Below are positions 12,945 to 24,656 of a stretch of DNA of 27,500 bases, piece after piece. Under the pieces are notes generated by a model that ran no database searches, was not told the origin of the DNA, and saw nothing but the letters and a program-made list of their open reading frames with translations. How positions within the stretch are numbered: position 1 is the stretch's first letter; each line of letters begins with the position of its first letter. This stretch comes from Pezizomycotina sp. ARF18 (lineage: Eukaryota > Ascomycota): positions 1 to 27,500 of the forward strand of contig AZLU01000080.1 of NCBI GenBank assembly GCA_002224055.1, in the 5' to 3' direction. A program made the translations under genes and the position numbers.

Positions 12945-15467
12945 TTAATGCTCAATAATACGATACAGCTCAGAGTCTTCAGCGCCCATCTGGCCGTCGT
13001 CATCTGGCGGTCAAGCGACTCTATGGCTTCTTTAATTAATGGTGCAGCCTATCGAACACAAGTTAGTCCTAAGTCTCCAGAAGCGCTCAAAGTTTATGGG
13101 CAAAATGCAGTACTAACCTTTGGATCTAGGTGAAGAGCAGCAGTGTAATGACGGATAGCACTTTGTTTGTCCCGAAGGTTCCTGTAACCTTCCAAGAAGG
13201 AAATGAACATTTGCTTCGTCGGTGCAAGGTCCTTCAGAGCTTGTAGCTCAATTAATGCGGCCTGGAGGAGAGAAGAGATCGTGAGTTAGTGAATGGAGGA
13301 CTTGAATGAGATAGGAGTTCAGAAGGTGCCAAACGTACGTGGAAGTTTTGTAAAGCAAGTAAAACTCTTGCTTTCTTGAAACGAGACAAAGCACTCTGAG
13401 GAGCAATCTGTGATGCCTTCGTATATTGCTGAAGTGCCCCCTTGTAATTCTTCGACTTTTCCAACACCATACCGACGCAGCACAGCAACACAGAATTCGT
13501 CGGGTTGATCGCGACAGCGGTTCTGAAATACTTCTCTGCCAAATCATATTACCAGTCTTCTCGAAAACTTTGCCCATGCCATACCAAGCGTTGTAATGTC
13601 GCGATCAGCGCTAAGAGCGTTCCGATAGCTTGCCAAGGCCTTTTCGAATTCTTCATTCGCAATATGTTCATGACCTTCCAGCGTGTGCGCGTATGCCAGT
13701 TTATTATCAAGCTGCGATGCACGCTTGAAGCATTTGAGGGCCTGGTCGTAGTCGCGCTGCAGCGAGAAAGAATTTCCCATGGCGCACCAAGCTTGTGGTG
13801 ATAGGCGGTCTAGATCCGAGAGCTCATGGGCTAAATACGACAACTCGACTTCTTTCCGCAAGTGCCAGAGGAGTGTCGAATAGATTTCCATATCTTGTAG
13901 GCGGGTGGGATCGATTTGCCGTATCCGTTGGAACTGCTTCTCAGCTTCTACGTAATTCGCCATCTCATAATAAACCCGACCAATCTTGCCTAAAATGTAA
14001 GATGTGTCCCTTTGACTATTTGGGAGGTTATGGAATGCATTCAAGGCTGCCTGAGATCATACTTGGCCAGCGCAAAGCATCCCGTCGCAATCTTTCGGAA
14101 CAGATCCAGAATAAACAATTGAGCTTCCTCCTGCTTGTTTTGCATGCTGCGGGACAAAACTGGCACAGCTGAAATCGGTCTTGCTTCGGTCATCGTGACG
14201 TCTGTACTCGAAGGCAATACCATCGACGTGGGACGATCGGCGTGGGTTCTGCTCCTGGAAGTAGTAGCCTTGGGTTTTTTTGGGATCGCGTTGGGTAGTC
14301 GCAAACTTGCTCGTAATCTTACTAGTATTTAGCAGGCGAGTACTCCGGCGAGCTGGGGCTGCGGGTGGTGCGTTGGACGTCGAAGACTCGGCAGCGCTGG
14401 ATATCGCCCTTTTCTTATCTGGTTGATCCGTATTGTCCCTGGATTTACTCGACAACGTTTTCCGAGGCGCCTCTTGAGCCGCCTGCGCGCGAGTTTTGCG
14501 AGTAGGCGCTCTAGGATATTCCATCTGTCCGTACTCCTGCCCGATGTATGCATGGCTGTTACTCGTTTGAGCAGTCGGAGTCTCGATTTCCATTGTCGTC
14601 TCTTCATTCAGTCTACTCGACAACGGGGGAGGCGGGTGATGGAAATTCGAGTCATGCGAAGTCACAGATATTCCATTTATGAAGGGATCCGATTCGTAAT
14701 TCTGGAAGGAAGAAGCATCTTCGGAGATATTGAAATCACTGGCTCCTTTCAATTGGGCTACTCTGGTAGATGCTTTCATATCTTCAGTCTGCTTGAACAC
14801 CGTTCCGACTCGTAGATTTACGCCTTTTAATAATTAAAAAGCAATGTTAGCGATCACAAGACTACTCAAATCGGCTACAACTCGATGCGACATACCCGTT
14901 TCACACAGCCCCGAAAATGCTTCCCATAGGAACGGGTTTATCTGCACAGCGGCGAGTACGACTCAACCGCCTTCTTTATATCCCCTTGCGCCCTGTGCAT
15001 ATGCCCTACAAGACGTGTATAGCAGCAGCATCGGGTGTAGCTCTTCTTTCGTTGTCGCTATGTGAGTCTTATGTGGCAAATTGTCAGGATGAAAACCTCA
15101 AGCATTGTAAAGCTACGGGAAAGAGGAGGGGCAATTACTTACTCCAGTTGTTTATTCCCATCCAGAAATCCTGACCACGATCCAGCGCCAACACACCCTC
15201 CTTGTATTTCCCCAATGCATAACACGATTGTGCATATACATAAGCGCAACCAACGTGCCTTGTGAGGCCCTCGTAAGATTCTCCGCAGATTTAACTGGCC
15301 ATCTCGGTGAAAACATAGAGCCAATAGGTGTATACTGTCTTGGTTTTTTGGGTCATAGGCTAATAACCGTTCCGCGGTAAATATAGCTGTCGTATCAGGT
15401 TGTTGTCAAGAGAATGCCACACGATATTCCGAAGCTGCGTAACAACAGCAGGCTGAGGGGAAGACAT
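12945..15467 (-). CDS. CDC27: Anaphase-promoting complex subunit Cdc27/APC3 (BimA, Nuc2 family)
   Basis: Cdc27 is a TPR scaffold of the APC/C ubiquitin ligase that drives mitotic exit and binds activators. The N-terminus starts at ATG 15465-15467: MSSPQPAVVTQLRNIVWHSL, then AYDPKNQDSIHLLALCFHRD and GCAYVYAQSCYALGKYKEGV. The next exon gives HMHRAQGDIKKAVESYS and NPFLWEAFSGLCETG. Intron 14824-14895 is clean and joins ETG to VNLRVGTVFK. A disordered, Ser/Pro-rich middle (about 14150-14800) precedes the TPR array: IGRVYYEMANYVEAEKQF, DMEIYSTLLWHLRKEVELSY, LSPQAWCAMGNSFSLQRDYD, EGHEHIANEEFEKALASY, AEKYFRTAVAINPTNSVLL and ARVLLALQNFH. Further introns are 13262-13338 and 13048-13119; another lies at about 15075-15150. 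The protein ends GQMGAEDSELYRIIEH, with the stop at 12945-12947. Breaks near 13543, 14050 and 14150 and in the first exon split it into several frames. Confidence 0.95.
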
Positions 15468-16811
15468 AACTTCACCTTCAGCGGCGGTGACGGTCGCCGA
15501 AGTAAGGGCAGTTAAATCTAGATCGGGTGCTTTCGTCGGGAGATGAAGAGTCCTAGATTTTTTAGGCGAAGCGAGAGGTGAGAAGAGAGGAAGTGAGAGA
15601 AGCGAGGATAGAGACGAAAACAGTTTGGCGGAGGAGAGGATGAACTCTGGAATATCGAGGCGAGGGTTATTCCTCGGCGTAGGTGGCCAGTGGTCCTAGG
15701 ATTTTCATATAAGTACGCCGTTTTTCAAAGAACAAGATCAAGAAAACCGAAGAACTACCTCTAAACTCGTTGTTTCAAAGTGTGACGGCTCTTAGCAAGT
15801 GTGTCGCAAAAGAACAAGTCACTTTGGTAATGTATCGAAGGACGCGCGAAGAGATCGAACCAAGAAAAGCCAATGTGGATGAAAGGCGTTGAAGACGACC
15901 GGTATTGGTCAGCACGCGTTCGACCAGCTCGCTCGATAGTTTGTAGATGATGATAGAGACCGCCCGGTGAGCTATTCGTCTGAGTATTTGTATATTGTTG
16001 TAGGTCCCGCCGTATCGGGAGGAGAGTATTGAGGCTGTTTTGGTGATTATTTCATCATCGAAAATTAAAGGAGTTCTAGATTCTTCGAAGAGACCAAGCG
16101 AACAGGAGCGGATAATTGAATGTCTTTAACAATTCAATGATAGAGCAATTTTGAAGGCGAAGGTCTGAATCGTATGTTGTCGATGGTACTCCGTACGGGA
16201 TGAGAGATGAATGAAGCCCTTGGAAAGTCGTTCAAACAACACCAAGTTTTTGACGATTATCGGGGAAGCACTTAGGGTGAGGTAAAAAAGGAAATAAAAA
16301 GGTTGTTGTTTGTAATTTCTATTATTATTATTATTTTGTATTTGTGTGTGTGTGTGTGTGTGTGTACAGTGTGTGTTATTGTTGCTAAGCCATACAACTA
16401 CAAGGGGCGAGAAAAAGGGGACCTGACCAATCATTTCGCTCCCTCCCGCTTCTCTTTCTTTTTTTGTTTTTGTTATTTTTATTTTCCTTTCTACTTCTGC
16501 TCTAAGAAAAGAAAAATAGGCTGATTATATAAGCCAATTAGTCATCAAGAGCAGGTGCTTCTTTTTAAACCCGCGATAGTTTCGCCAAAGCCGCGCTTGA
16601 CTGTTTAGTCCACTAATGTCGCTCACGTGATCTTTATTTTCCTTTGGTATTTTCTTGAAATTGTCTTTTCGCGTACTCCCTCCATCACCAGAAATTTAGC
16701 TGTCACCAAATCCTCTCCCTGCTATTCTCTCCTTTCAACCCCCCTCTCCCTCCCTGCTTTCCGGGTTCTTGGAACAGTTACCATATTTTCTCGCCTGAAC
16801 GTTGTCTGGCA
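15468..16811. promoter_or_regulatory. Shared upstream region of CDC27 and NUP82
   Basis: The genes diverge from this 1.3-kb region. On the NUP82 side there are CCAAT motifs at 16427-16431 and 16534-16538, a TATA-like tatataa at about 16525-16531, a CACGTG palindrome at 16624-16629 and a CT-rich stretch at 16670-16760 just before the start. The CDC27 side (15470-15700) is GA-rich on the plus strand, that is CT-rich on the sense strand. These are motif matches only and carry no proof of function. Confidence 0.4.
16321..16364. repeat. Microsatellites (ATT)5 and (TG)11
   Basis: Five ATT units (16321-16335) are followed within a few bases by about eleven TG units (16343-16364). They sit in the divergent upstream region of CDC27 and NUP82. 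Copy number may be distorted by indel errors. Confidence 0.85.
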
Positions 16812-19800
16812 ATGTCTTTATTACATCAAGATTCGTTATCGAGAGATGGAGGACAACGTGTATCCGAACTGGTACCGGAATGGCTCGACGTTAACTCGCC
16901 TTTGCAGGCCCTCCTCTTCAATGCACAAAACGTAGAGAAAGTCTAGACGCGAACACCTCATCCCACCCTTGTCGCATCATAGCAACCAGAGACTCAGAGG
17001 TGTTTGCTGCGTTTGGAACCCAAATAAGATGTGCCGATCTCAAGGACTTCAAAGCTCGCGAAGGAACCAACGTGAAGTCGCGACACCAGGTACGCTTCGA
17101 ACAGGACAACATGCCGATTCCCATCAGGATTTTTTTTTTTTTTTTTCCCACTGGCTCTTCGCCAATTATTTGGAGCACAGCGTCTCCTCTCCAGGTAATT
17201 TAGGATTGACTAAATTTATGGACAGGTCTTAGATCTACCTCAGGTTCACTTCGAAATCAAACAGCTGGAAATAATACGGATGGCACCGCAATGATTGTTA
17301 CGGGGGAAAGTTCGGCTGTAGTTTGCGTCTTGCCACGACCGGGATTTTCGCGCACAAACAGTCCTAAGATCAGACCTCAGTGCGTCCCTCTAAACCCATC
17401 GACTTCGTACTGAGAAGCAAAGCTAACAATTTGTTATCCACAAATGAGTGCAGATTCGTAAAAAACACTATCCTCCGATTCTTTGCGCAGCGGTTCGAAA
17501 ATTGTCAGGGCTCTATGGCATCCGATGGCGCAGCATTGTGTGCGGTATTAGTCACGGACGACTCTGTCGTGCAGCTCTTCGAAGTAGAGGTCGGTGGTTC
17601 GGGGAAAATCGTCGGGCCGTCGGAAGTCTGGACCTTAACAGCTTGGACAGGGACGGCAGACTGGTGGTATCTATCTTTCAGCTGACATAGAACGACCTCA
17701 GCTTGCTTTGGTAGTGAACTTCCGTCTGGTCTCCACTGACGCTTTATATCCTCATGGAAGGCGGCGATGTCTATGCGATATGTCCGTTAGTGCCGCAGAA
17801 ATGGTATGTTTTCCCCAAGTAGCGACGCTAGCTTTATATTACGCCTTCATAATAGACATCTGCTCACTTTTTTTTTTCTTTTTTTTTTAAAAAAAATAAT
17901 AATAATAATATAAAATTAGGGCTGTTACGGAGTTTTACATGGAGGAGTTCTTGCGAGAAACGAGAATGAGTCGCGAATACAAAGAGAAGGAATATGATAC
18001 CCTGACTGACCTTGAAAGATACAATCTAACTCAAGAGTCGCTTGGATGAGAAAGGTCGGTCACGTTTATGAGCAATTATTGGAGAGCGACGAAATGTACG
18101 AAACCGGGTTTCCAGACAGATTTGTCCTGCCGCTTCCATTTCGCGCGGAATATGAGCAGCCAGTCCTGCAGGGACCGTTCCTTTTGCAGCCGTCTCCGCC
18201 CGACTTTGTTGGCGACATCCCGTCTGCCTGCGACATCGTACATCTCAGCGATGGGCCGCTTTCTCTAATCGCCATCCTATATGCCAACGAAGGATAGATA
18301 TATTGACAGAATTTGAGGAAATTCACCCGAGATGGATATCAAAGCTTATTAAAAACAAAAATACAACGATCGGGCACCATATCCGATTCTATCGGGGATG
18401 GAAACGATTAAGCTAAAATTCGCCTCCGGGTCGTCTTCCAAAAGCGTTACATGGCCCGTTTTCTCGATGAACCGACGCGTAGGCAACGCTTTACTAATCA
18501 ACCACGATTTGGAATCGAGATGATCGACCTCGATGAACGCATGGAGTCATTAAACCACTTATGGAAGAAGAAGACAACGAGACGGCCCTAGGTGCTGAAG
18601 CGAGGCACTCCAGATCGTCAGTCTTGCACGTTATTACGAGCGACCGTGGCGCCCTTGGGTAAGTAACGCGCTCACCCCCGAAAATATTTCTCCATGAGAA
18701 CTTTTACTAACAATGCAATTACTTTTAGGCTACCCAACCCGGTACTAGGCAGCTCTATCATAGATGACCCATTCCTTGGACGTTTCGTCTTCGCCGTGAC
18801 TGCTACCAGGCCAGCTGTTGCTATACTTGAGACAGAAGCTGGTAAACTCATAGATTCAGAAGCTGAGCAAAAAATGCTCCAGACACCAGAAAATCAAAAA
18901 GCCCCTCTGCACTTACCCCCACTCGTAAAATACCTAGCACCGCAATTTTCCGGAATAACATGCGAGCACTAGCATCCCAAACGCCATCCAATTTATGGCG
19001 GAGTAAGGTTATGATCGGTGTTCCGCACCAGACAGTCCTCGATAACGTCAACACTGTTGTTGAGGATGACGCACAGGCGCGATGGAATTACATTGGCGAA
19101 GTTTATCGAAGGTATGTCTTGTTGTTCAGGATGGATAAATAGTCGATTTTCCAGGTCCGTATGCTTACAAACCGTTCTCTCAAATTTTTAGGGCGAAGTT
19201 TCAGAGAGAAGCTCTTCGCGACCAGCTGACACGCTGATGAATTGCGCAAACATGGCAGACGACATGAAGGAAGGCATCACCAAGCAGGAGGAGAAATCGC
19301 TCAGATCAAGAAGAATCAAGAGAATATGAACAAGAGGCTAGGCGATCTCTCGAAGAGACTCGCTCTCAGCGCCGGCCCGCTAGGCTACACCGGCCTTACT
19401 GAGGCGGAGGAAAAGTGGGTCAAGGAAGTCAAAGGAGCCGACAAACTCCTGAGCAGCGTAAACCAAAAGATCCAAGCGGTAAGACAAAAAGACACCTCGT
19501 TACTGATCGATGACCTTTTCGGCAAGTTGACTCTCGATTTGTATCTCCTGCATATAGATGAAGAAAACTGTGGACCAGCTGTTATCCGGGGATGACGACA
19601 AGGATTCTGCGCTCCTGAAGCCCCAAGCACCGAAAATACCGGCGAAGAGTCCGAAAACTCGAACTTATCTAAGCTCCTAAGCAAAGAGTACGTTTAAACC
19701 CCCAGCGACGAATTCTTCCTCATTTCGATCTTCATCTCTTTTACTAACGTCGTACCCAGGCAAAAAATGATTCAAGATCTACGACACGGCTCGGTGACCT

Positions 19801-19831
19801 AGAACTCCGCTCGAAAGAGATCATTCTCTAG
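16812..19831 (+). CDS. NUP82: Nucleoporin Nup82 (fungal Nup88 counterpart)
   Basis: Nup82 sits on the cytoplasmic face of the nuclear pore and supports mRNA export with Nup159 and Nsp1. The start at 16812 (MSLLHQDSLSRDGG) is in frame with PEWLDVNSPLQALLFNAQ. Propeller landmarks follow: DSEVFAAFGTQIRCADL, VLDLPQVHFEIKQLE, SSAVVCVLPRPGF, ALWHP (17510-17524) and LTLYILMEGGDVYAICP (about 17735-17790, after frame correction). Next come EEFLRETRMSREYKEKEY, a long open stretch at 18046-18297 (LLQPSPPDFVGDIPSACDIV) and IDILTEFEEIHPRWI. The C-terminal part is charged and helical (RLGDLSKRLALSAG, EAEEKWVKEVKGADKLL), like the family's coiled coil. Introns are 17090-17225, 17804-17919, 18659-18728, 19112-19191 and 19688-19759, the last with TACTAAC at 19742-19748. 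The stop is TAG 19829-19831. Many single-base breaks occur, for example just after 16930. Confidence 0.88.
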
Positions 19832-20483
19832 CACTTATACCCGCCTTCTATCGGCTAATTTTCTATTGATCTTATTGAAGGATCCCACTGCGAGTTTAAA
19901 ACACCTCCAGATGTATACTTAGCATGTTTTTTATACAAACACGTGTAATGATAATCATAGAGCGCGTCATCGATTACTCCTAGTTTAGGTTTTGTAATCT
20001 AATGGAACGGGTTTGTTGTTTCATGCTATCAATCAAGGAGTTCATAAATCCTCAAGACTGCAGAACCACTAATGACCATGTCGCTGACTCTGGGAACATG
20101 TTTAAGTATCCAAATCCGAGTTTCGCTGTTACCTTGGCCTTTACTTAAGCCTGTTATGCTATATGGAAGATCCCTATGAAACGAAACGTTAGGTGATCCA
20201 CGACAAGTCACGTCCGGAGATAACGATGTACACATGTGTTAGTATGTATGATCTCTATTCTAGCATATCTTACTATCCTTTCCCCCTTACTTCTTTTTAC
20301 AATACATCATCCCAGAAGCGCTAAACAAATGCTGAACCCAAATGAGATTAATAAGACCCGAATATTGAGAAGAAAAAAGAATGAGTGACAACAACCACCA
20401 AACGTAAATGAAACAGAGAACCCCCAAATGAACGAAAGACATTTTTTTTAAAAGAAACGAAACCAAATCGCAAAATCTTTGCT
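19832..20483. other. Convergent 3' intergenic region of NUP82 and SNO1
   Basis: This is a moderately AT-rich spacer holding the 3' ends of two convergent genes. No repeat, RNA gene or supported ORF is seen. Confidence 0.45.
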
Positions 20484-21670
20484 TTAACCCTTAAGAGCCT
20501 CGACCGCCAGCTCCGCCTTCCTCTTTACCGCCTCAAGTACCCTCTCCAACCACCAGGTATGGATACGTGCATCCGTGCCCAGCTCCGGTGGAAGGACGTG
20601 CCGAAGCAGTTCCCTGCAAGACTGCAACCACGTTCTTCGCTTCCTCCGGAGCGTACGGGTTCTCCAAACGGCCGAGGACCCGAACCTCAGTGTTATTCGC
20701 GAGCGCCGCAGCCGCAGCGTCCTTCGGTGTCTTAGACGGCGCAAGGACGGTGGCTTCCCCATCGGCAGCGGGTGATTCTGAGCCGAGTACGGATTCGACG
20801 ATCGGCGCACGGATGAAGACGGCGTGGAAGGGGTTGGCGCCGGCACGAGGAAAGGAAGCGCAATGTCCTTCTCGAAGGATTCCACCTGCCGGCCAAAGTG
20901 GTTCCTGTCGACGCGGACGTCTAGACCGCCGATGAGCTCCTGGCCGCCTTTTTTAATGCGGTTCGCTTGTTCAGCGAGGAGGATCATGCCGGCGCATGTT
21001 CCCCAGACTGGCTTTCGCTGGACCTATTTTCGCCAACAAAATATTAGCGATGATGGCAAAGAGATTATTGGGATTGAGATTCCACAAAGAATGCGAATGC
21101 AGTGTAACCATCAATATGCAGCGCAGGACAACTGACAAAAGAAAGAAAAATATAAGGAAAACCAGTAGCTACTAACTTCACAACTCCCTCAATGGCTCAA
21201 GCAGCCCCGAACGTTCAGCAACCAACGAGATGTCGTAGATTCTCCTCCTAATTAGAAATTGCTCAAAACGTTAGTAACTTTAAGCTCTTCGTAAGAGTGG
21301 TCCAAGGTGCGAAAACTTTGTTCCTGATGGACGCACCCGGAATGATCAGAGCTTCACATTGCTCAAGCTCAGCTGTCGTCCGCACTCTACAAATTTGAAT
21401 ATGCATGAAGGCGACGGGAAAATAGAAGATTTCGGTGGTCGTACTGCGGTCGCAGCTTTTCGAAGTAGCTGCAGGTGCTCGGAAAAAGCGCCTTGGAGAG
21501 CTGCAAGGTAGCGCAAAGGAAAAATGATTGGTTAGCCAACTGAGGTGCGCGCCGCAACAGCGAAGATTGGTCCAAAAAAATTCGCAGTTCGATTTTGAAG
21601 ATAAACTACTGGAATCTTACCAAGGACACCGACGGTGATTTCCCGTAGGGGGAGGTATGTCGACTGTCAT
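20484..21670 (-). CDS. SNO1: Pyridoxal 5'-phosphate synthase glutaminase subunit (Sno1/PdxT)
   Basis: Sno1/PdxT hydrolyses glutamine and feeds ammonia to the Snz1/PdxS synthase for vitamin B6 synthesis. Exon 1 (21621-21670) reads [10 protein letters not shown] then ITVGVL. Exon 2 (21337-21500) gives [17 protein letters not shown] and ECEALIIPG-type residues. Exon 3 (21177-21247) gives the GGESTT loop, [13 protein letters not shown]. Exon 4 (20484-21023) gives [17 protein letters not shown] with the catalytic Cys codon at 20994-20996, then [20 protein letters not shown]. The His-x-Glu pair (FHPELGTD) lies at about 20580-20595, broken by one missing base. The C-terminus is [14 protein letters not shown]. 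Introns are 21501-21620, 21248-21336 and 21024-21176. Frame breaks also affect 20600-20870, which reads as alanine- and proline-rich text in the wrong frame. All triad elements are recoverable. The partner SNZ1 is not in the window. Confidence 0.94.
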
Positions 21671-22345
21671 CCTAGAAGCTCTCGATTATTTAGTGGCGAA
21701 AAAAGAATCTGATGAGAGGTAAATAGGTTCGAAGTTCGGAAAACAAGAAGATTTTTCACTAAATGGGGTTTCAGAGCTTGTAGAGTAGAAAAGTTTTGTT
21801 AAGACTCCAAACCAGAAGGATTTTTACTTATATATTCTTTGGACGCCTGATGAGAGGACGAATAAATAAATAAAAAGAGAAGAAAAATTATCTAAGCACT
21901 TCTTATAGAATTCTTCTTCGTAGAATTCATACAAAGCACCGAAAGAATTGGTTAAAGACTTTTTGGGTTGCGTGATCAGAAAAGGATAGAACGTTAAGGC
22001 CGGAATATCTACACGTCCATATATTTGCGATAGCTACCTCTTACGTACAAGTTAATGGACACTGTCTGCGATAAATACTTCATTCAGGTATACTTAAGTA
22101 ATATTCCTGGGCAGAATCCTTCGCTCTTATCGGATGAACACCATGCATTAAAGGAATCCGATACGGCGATGCCTGCCTACTCACTTGGCTTGAGAATATA
22201 TAGATCATAATGTTTTTTTTTTTCGGCGGCAAATGTGTCGGTGGATCCCGCAGCCTAAAATATTACTACAGGGAGTCCGCTTTGTAGCCCATTCTAAAGC
22301 ATTTGCAAAAAATACTGCTAGCAATTTTATATCAAGCATTGTTTA
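21671..22345. promoter_or_regulatory. Intergenic region: SNO1 upstream region and PPTase 3' region
   Basis: Both neighbours are on the minus strand, so this stretch holds the SNO1 promoter and the PPTase 3' end. It is AT-rich. A direct repeat tagaattc lies near 21905-21930 within tagaattcttcttcg. No confident regulatory motif is seen. Confidence 0.4.
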
Positions 22346-23436
22346 TCATTGTGATTTAACAACCTCTATGACATCTTGCTCAAAATCTAGATATTTCCAC
22401 TCGCTGTCTTTCGCAAAACTATCACCTTCAAAGGCGACACATACGTAGTACTCTTCGGTGCCAGCTCGAACCCTCTCGATATCAAACTTCCACTTGATAT
22501 CCTTCCGCCACTCATTGCTTCCCTCGTCTTTAACACAAGCTTCTATTCCAGAGTACCGATGGTTCTTCCCTTCTCCCTCCGCAATGACACTGAACCCTTC
22601 CAGTCCTCTTATTTCCAGCCGCAGCAGCTCCGTGACTAAACCTGTGCCAACAGCCTTAACGTATGCTTCCTTCGCGCACCAATTCCGATAAAGCCGCCTC
22701 GCGAGCGCTTTATCTTGCTCCAAGTTACCCTCATCTCTATAATCACCCCTTATGACGTCCATCTCCCCATCCGTGAAAACGCCACCTTGCTCCCCCGCGA
22801 ACCCTTCGATCCAAGCTTTAACACCTTCATCCCGTGCGTAAGCCGTATAACCACCGTCCGTAACATCGACAACGTCTATGCCCAGCCTACCCTCGAAGAG
22901 GTCCTCGCGGCGCATGCGACCAGCCTGCCGTGGTGCGATACGTTGAATCGACGGAACCGTCGGAAGCTACGGGTTTACCGCCCTTGATCCCGTTCTCACG
23001 CTCCAGCACCACGTCCGCGAACTTGACCTTCGAAGGCGATAGCGTGCTCACGCATAGCCGCTGGAGGAACTGTGAGGCCAATGCTAACTTGCGGTCGTTG
23101 AGGCGGTGGTACCGTTCGACGTCCGCCCGCACGGACGGTTGCGGTATCAGTGAGAGTGCGGCGGTGAACTACTGGAGGAAGGGCCCAGGTGAGTTACTTG
23201 CGTTCTCCGATAAACAACTTCTAAGCCATTCCGACTTAAGCGTAGAAAGGAAGGAGGGGTAGGCGCGGCAATATTGGGGAAGGGTTTTTTTTTTTTTTTT
23301 TTTTTAACGAGCGCATATATGCATGTAGGATTATTTTTATCTGGTTTTAGTGGGATAGATGCACTACTGGGTTGATACGTACTTCGGCTGGTGAATCCCA
23401 CAGTGGCCCCACGTCAATTAGCCATCTTATCGACAT
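22346..23436 (-). CDS. 4'-phosphopantetheinyl transferase, Sfp/NpgA type
   Basis: This enzyme moves the phosphopantetheine arm of CoA onto carrier proteins, as needed for lysine synthesis (aminoadipate reductase), polyketides and non-ribosomal peptides. Exon 1 (23383-23436) reads MSIRWLIDVGPLWDSPAE, typical of the family N-terminus. A 211-nt intron (23172-23382) containing a 21-nt homopolymer separates exon 2. That exon has RYHRLNDRKLALASQFLQRL, FADVVLEREN, FNVSHH (about 22929-22950, after restoring one base), GRLGIDVVDV with the Mg-binding Asp residues, RLYRNWCAKEAYVKAVGTGL with the metal-binding Glu, and FDIERVRAG. It ends KYLDFEQDVIEVVKSQ with TGA 22346-22348. Exon 2 needs a small frame adjustment at its start. 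It is close in form to A. nidulans NpgA/CfwA. No secondary-metabolite synthase lies nearby, so a housekeeping role fits. Confidence 0.92.
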
Positions 23437-23667
23437 TGCTTCTGCCCGTAACCTTTTTCCTTCTGTAGGAAAGAAAGAGAAGGGAAGATCCGGGAAGAGA
23501 TAGTTTGGAAGGTACAAAACGAGAAAAATAAAAGTAAAATAAAAATTTGAATGTCAGAAGATTAGAAGGTGCACATGTCTGTCCTGGCACAATATAGAAG
23601 ATATCAATTATCGGTACAAGGTTCAAGATAAAAGATAATTAGAAAACTTCCCGAGTACCAATGTTGC

Positions 23668-23781
23668 TCATGTCAATAATCCTAAAAGGTATTGGCAATG
23701 GTATTGGTGGTAAAATACTCTCGCTGCCTCTGCTGCCGCGGCTTCATGCAAGGTTGCGCTGTCCACCAATTCGGGATGCAT
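23668..23781 (-). CDS. Possible 37-residue upstream ORF before the PPTase gene
   Basis: An ATG at 23781 opens 37 codons to TGA 23668-23670, entirely upstream of the PPTase ATG at 23436 on the same strand. It includes the Ala-rich run LHEAAAAEAARVF. The local GC content is higher than in the surrounding spacer. It could be a regulatory uORF, an unrecognised exon or chance. Homology is not recognisable. Confidence 0.3.
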   Translation of the reverse strand: MHPELVDSATLHEAAAAEAARVFYHQYHCQYLLGLLT

Positions 23782-24652
23782 TCTGGGCTTACATGGAAAC
23801 GTGTGCTGCGATGAAGCGGTGCCAATCCCATAGCTTAGCACCTACATTCCCCTCCCTCCCAAAGAAAAAAATCTTCTGGATCCCGGGAACTTAGAGGGGA
23901 TATATATGAAAGTTAGGTGAAGTAAACAGGCACCAGAAACAATAGTTATCGGTTTGGGATAAGTTATCGTAGGTTATTTAACAGTCACGGGTGACAATGA
24001 TAAGAAATGATAGGAGTTTTTTCAGTGGTCTTTTCTTTTTTAGCGGAACACAGGGCTCCGAAAAAATATTAAATTAATTATTCTAAAGAACAGTAAAGTT
24101 CCATGAGAACGAAGATATTTAGAAACAGGGAAGTTTATAGAATACACAGCTTGCATGCGCGCGAAACTATAACTGGGAAGGTCAAAGAACTGATATGCTG
24201 CATTCAGTATGATGTGGTGTTTTGAAAGAAAATGGATGGAAAGAAACAAAAGGGGAAATAAAAGAGCAAGATGACAGATACGAACAAAAAAAGCTCCACT
24301 TGCATTCCTTACAAAACTCCAAAGTGTAGAAACCCCAAAGGCAATAATAAACAAATTTTTTTTAGGAGATGGTTTGTGTATGGTTTAAGAACAAAAGAAA
24401 TCAGAGAACGAGGAACGACTGCGAGACACAGAAAAAAGAAAGCGGTCTACAAAAAAGGAAAAATGGATACATGTTTCGGGGGACGGGTATAAACGGTAAT
24501 AATTTGGAGAAGTAGGTTAAGTAGAGGGAAATGGTTGTACACAAGTACGACAGAGGAGCTTGGGCTGATAGTGGGTGATGGAATATAGGATAAGTGCGAT
24601 GAAAAGGTGAAATAAACGGCTGAGTATAATGGATAAAAAAGATGGAAATGAG

Positions 24653-24656
<4 letters not shown>

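Noticed and set aside
13795-14172. Plus-strand ORFs opposite CDC27 (about 13505-14815)
   Set aside because: They lie antisense to strongly supported TPR-coding exons and resemble no known protein.
20567-20935. Plus-strand Ala/Arg-rich ORF opposite SNO1
   Set aside because: It is an antisense shadow of SNO1 exon 4, which carries the catalytic Cys and His-x-Glu.
22346-23436. Secondary-metabolite cluster built around the phosphopantetheinyl transferase
   Set aside because: No polyketide synthase, NRPS, tailoring enzyme, transporter or cluster regulator lies in the window; the neighbours are housekeeping genes.
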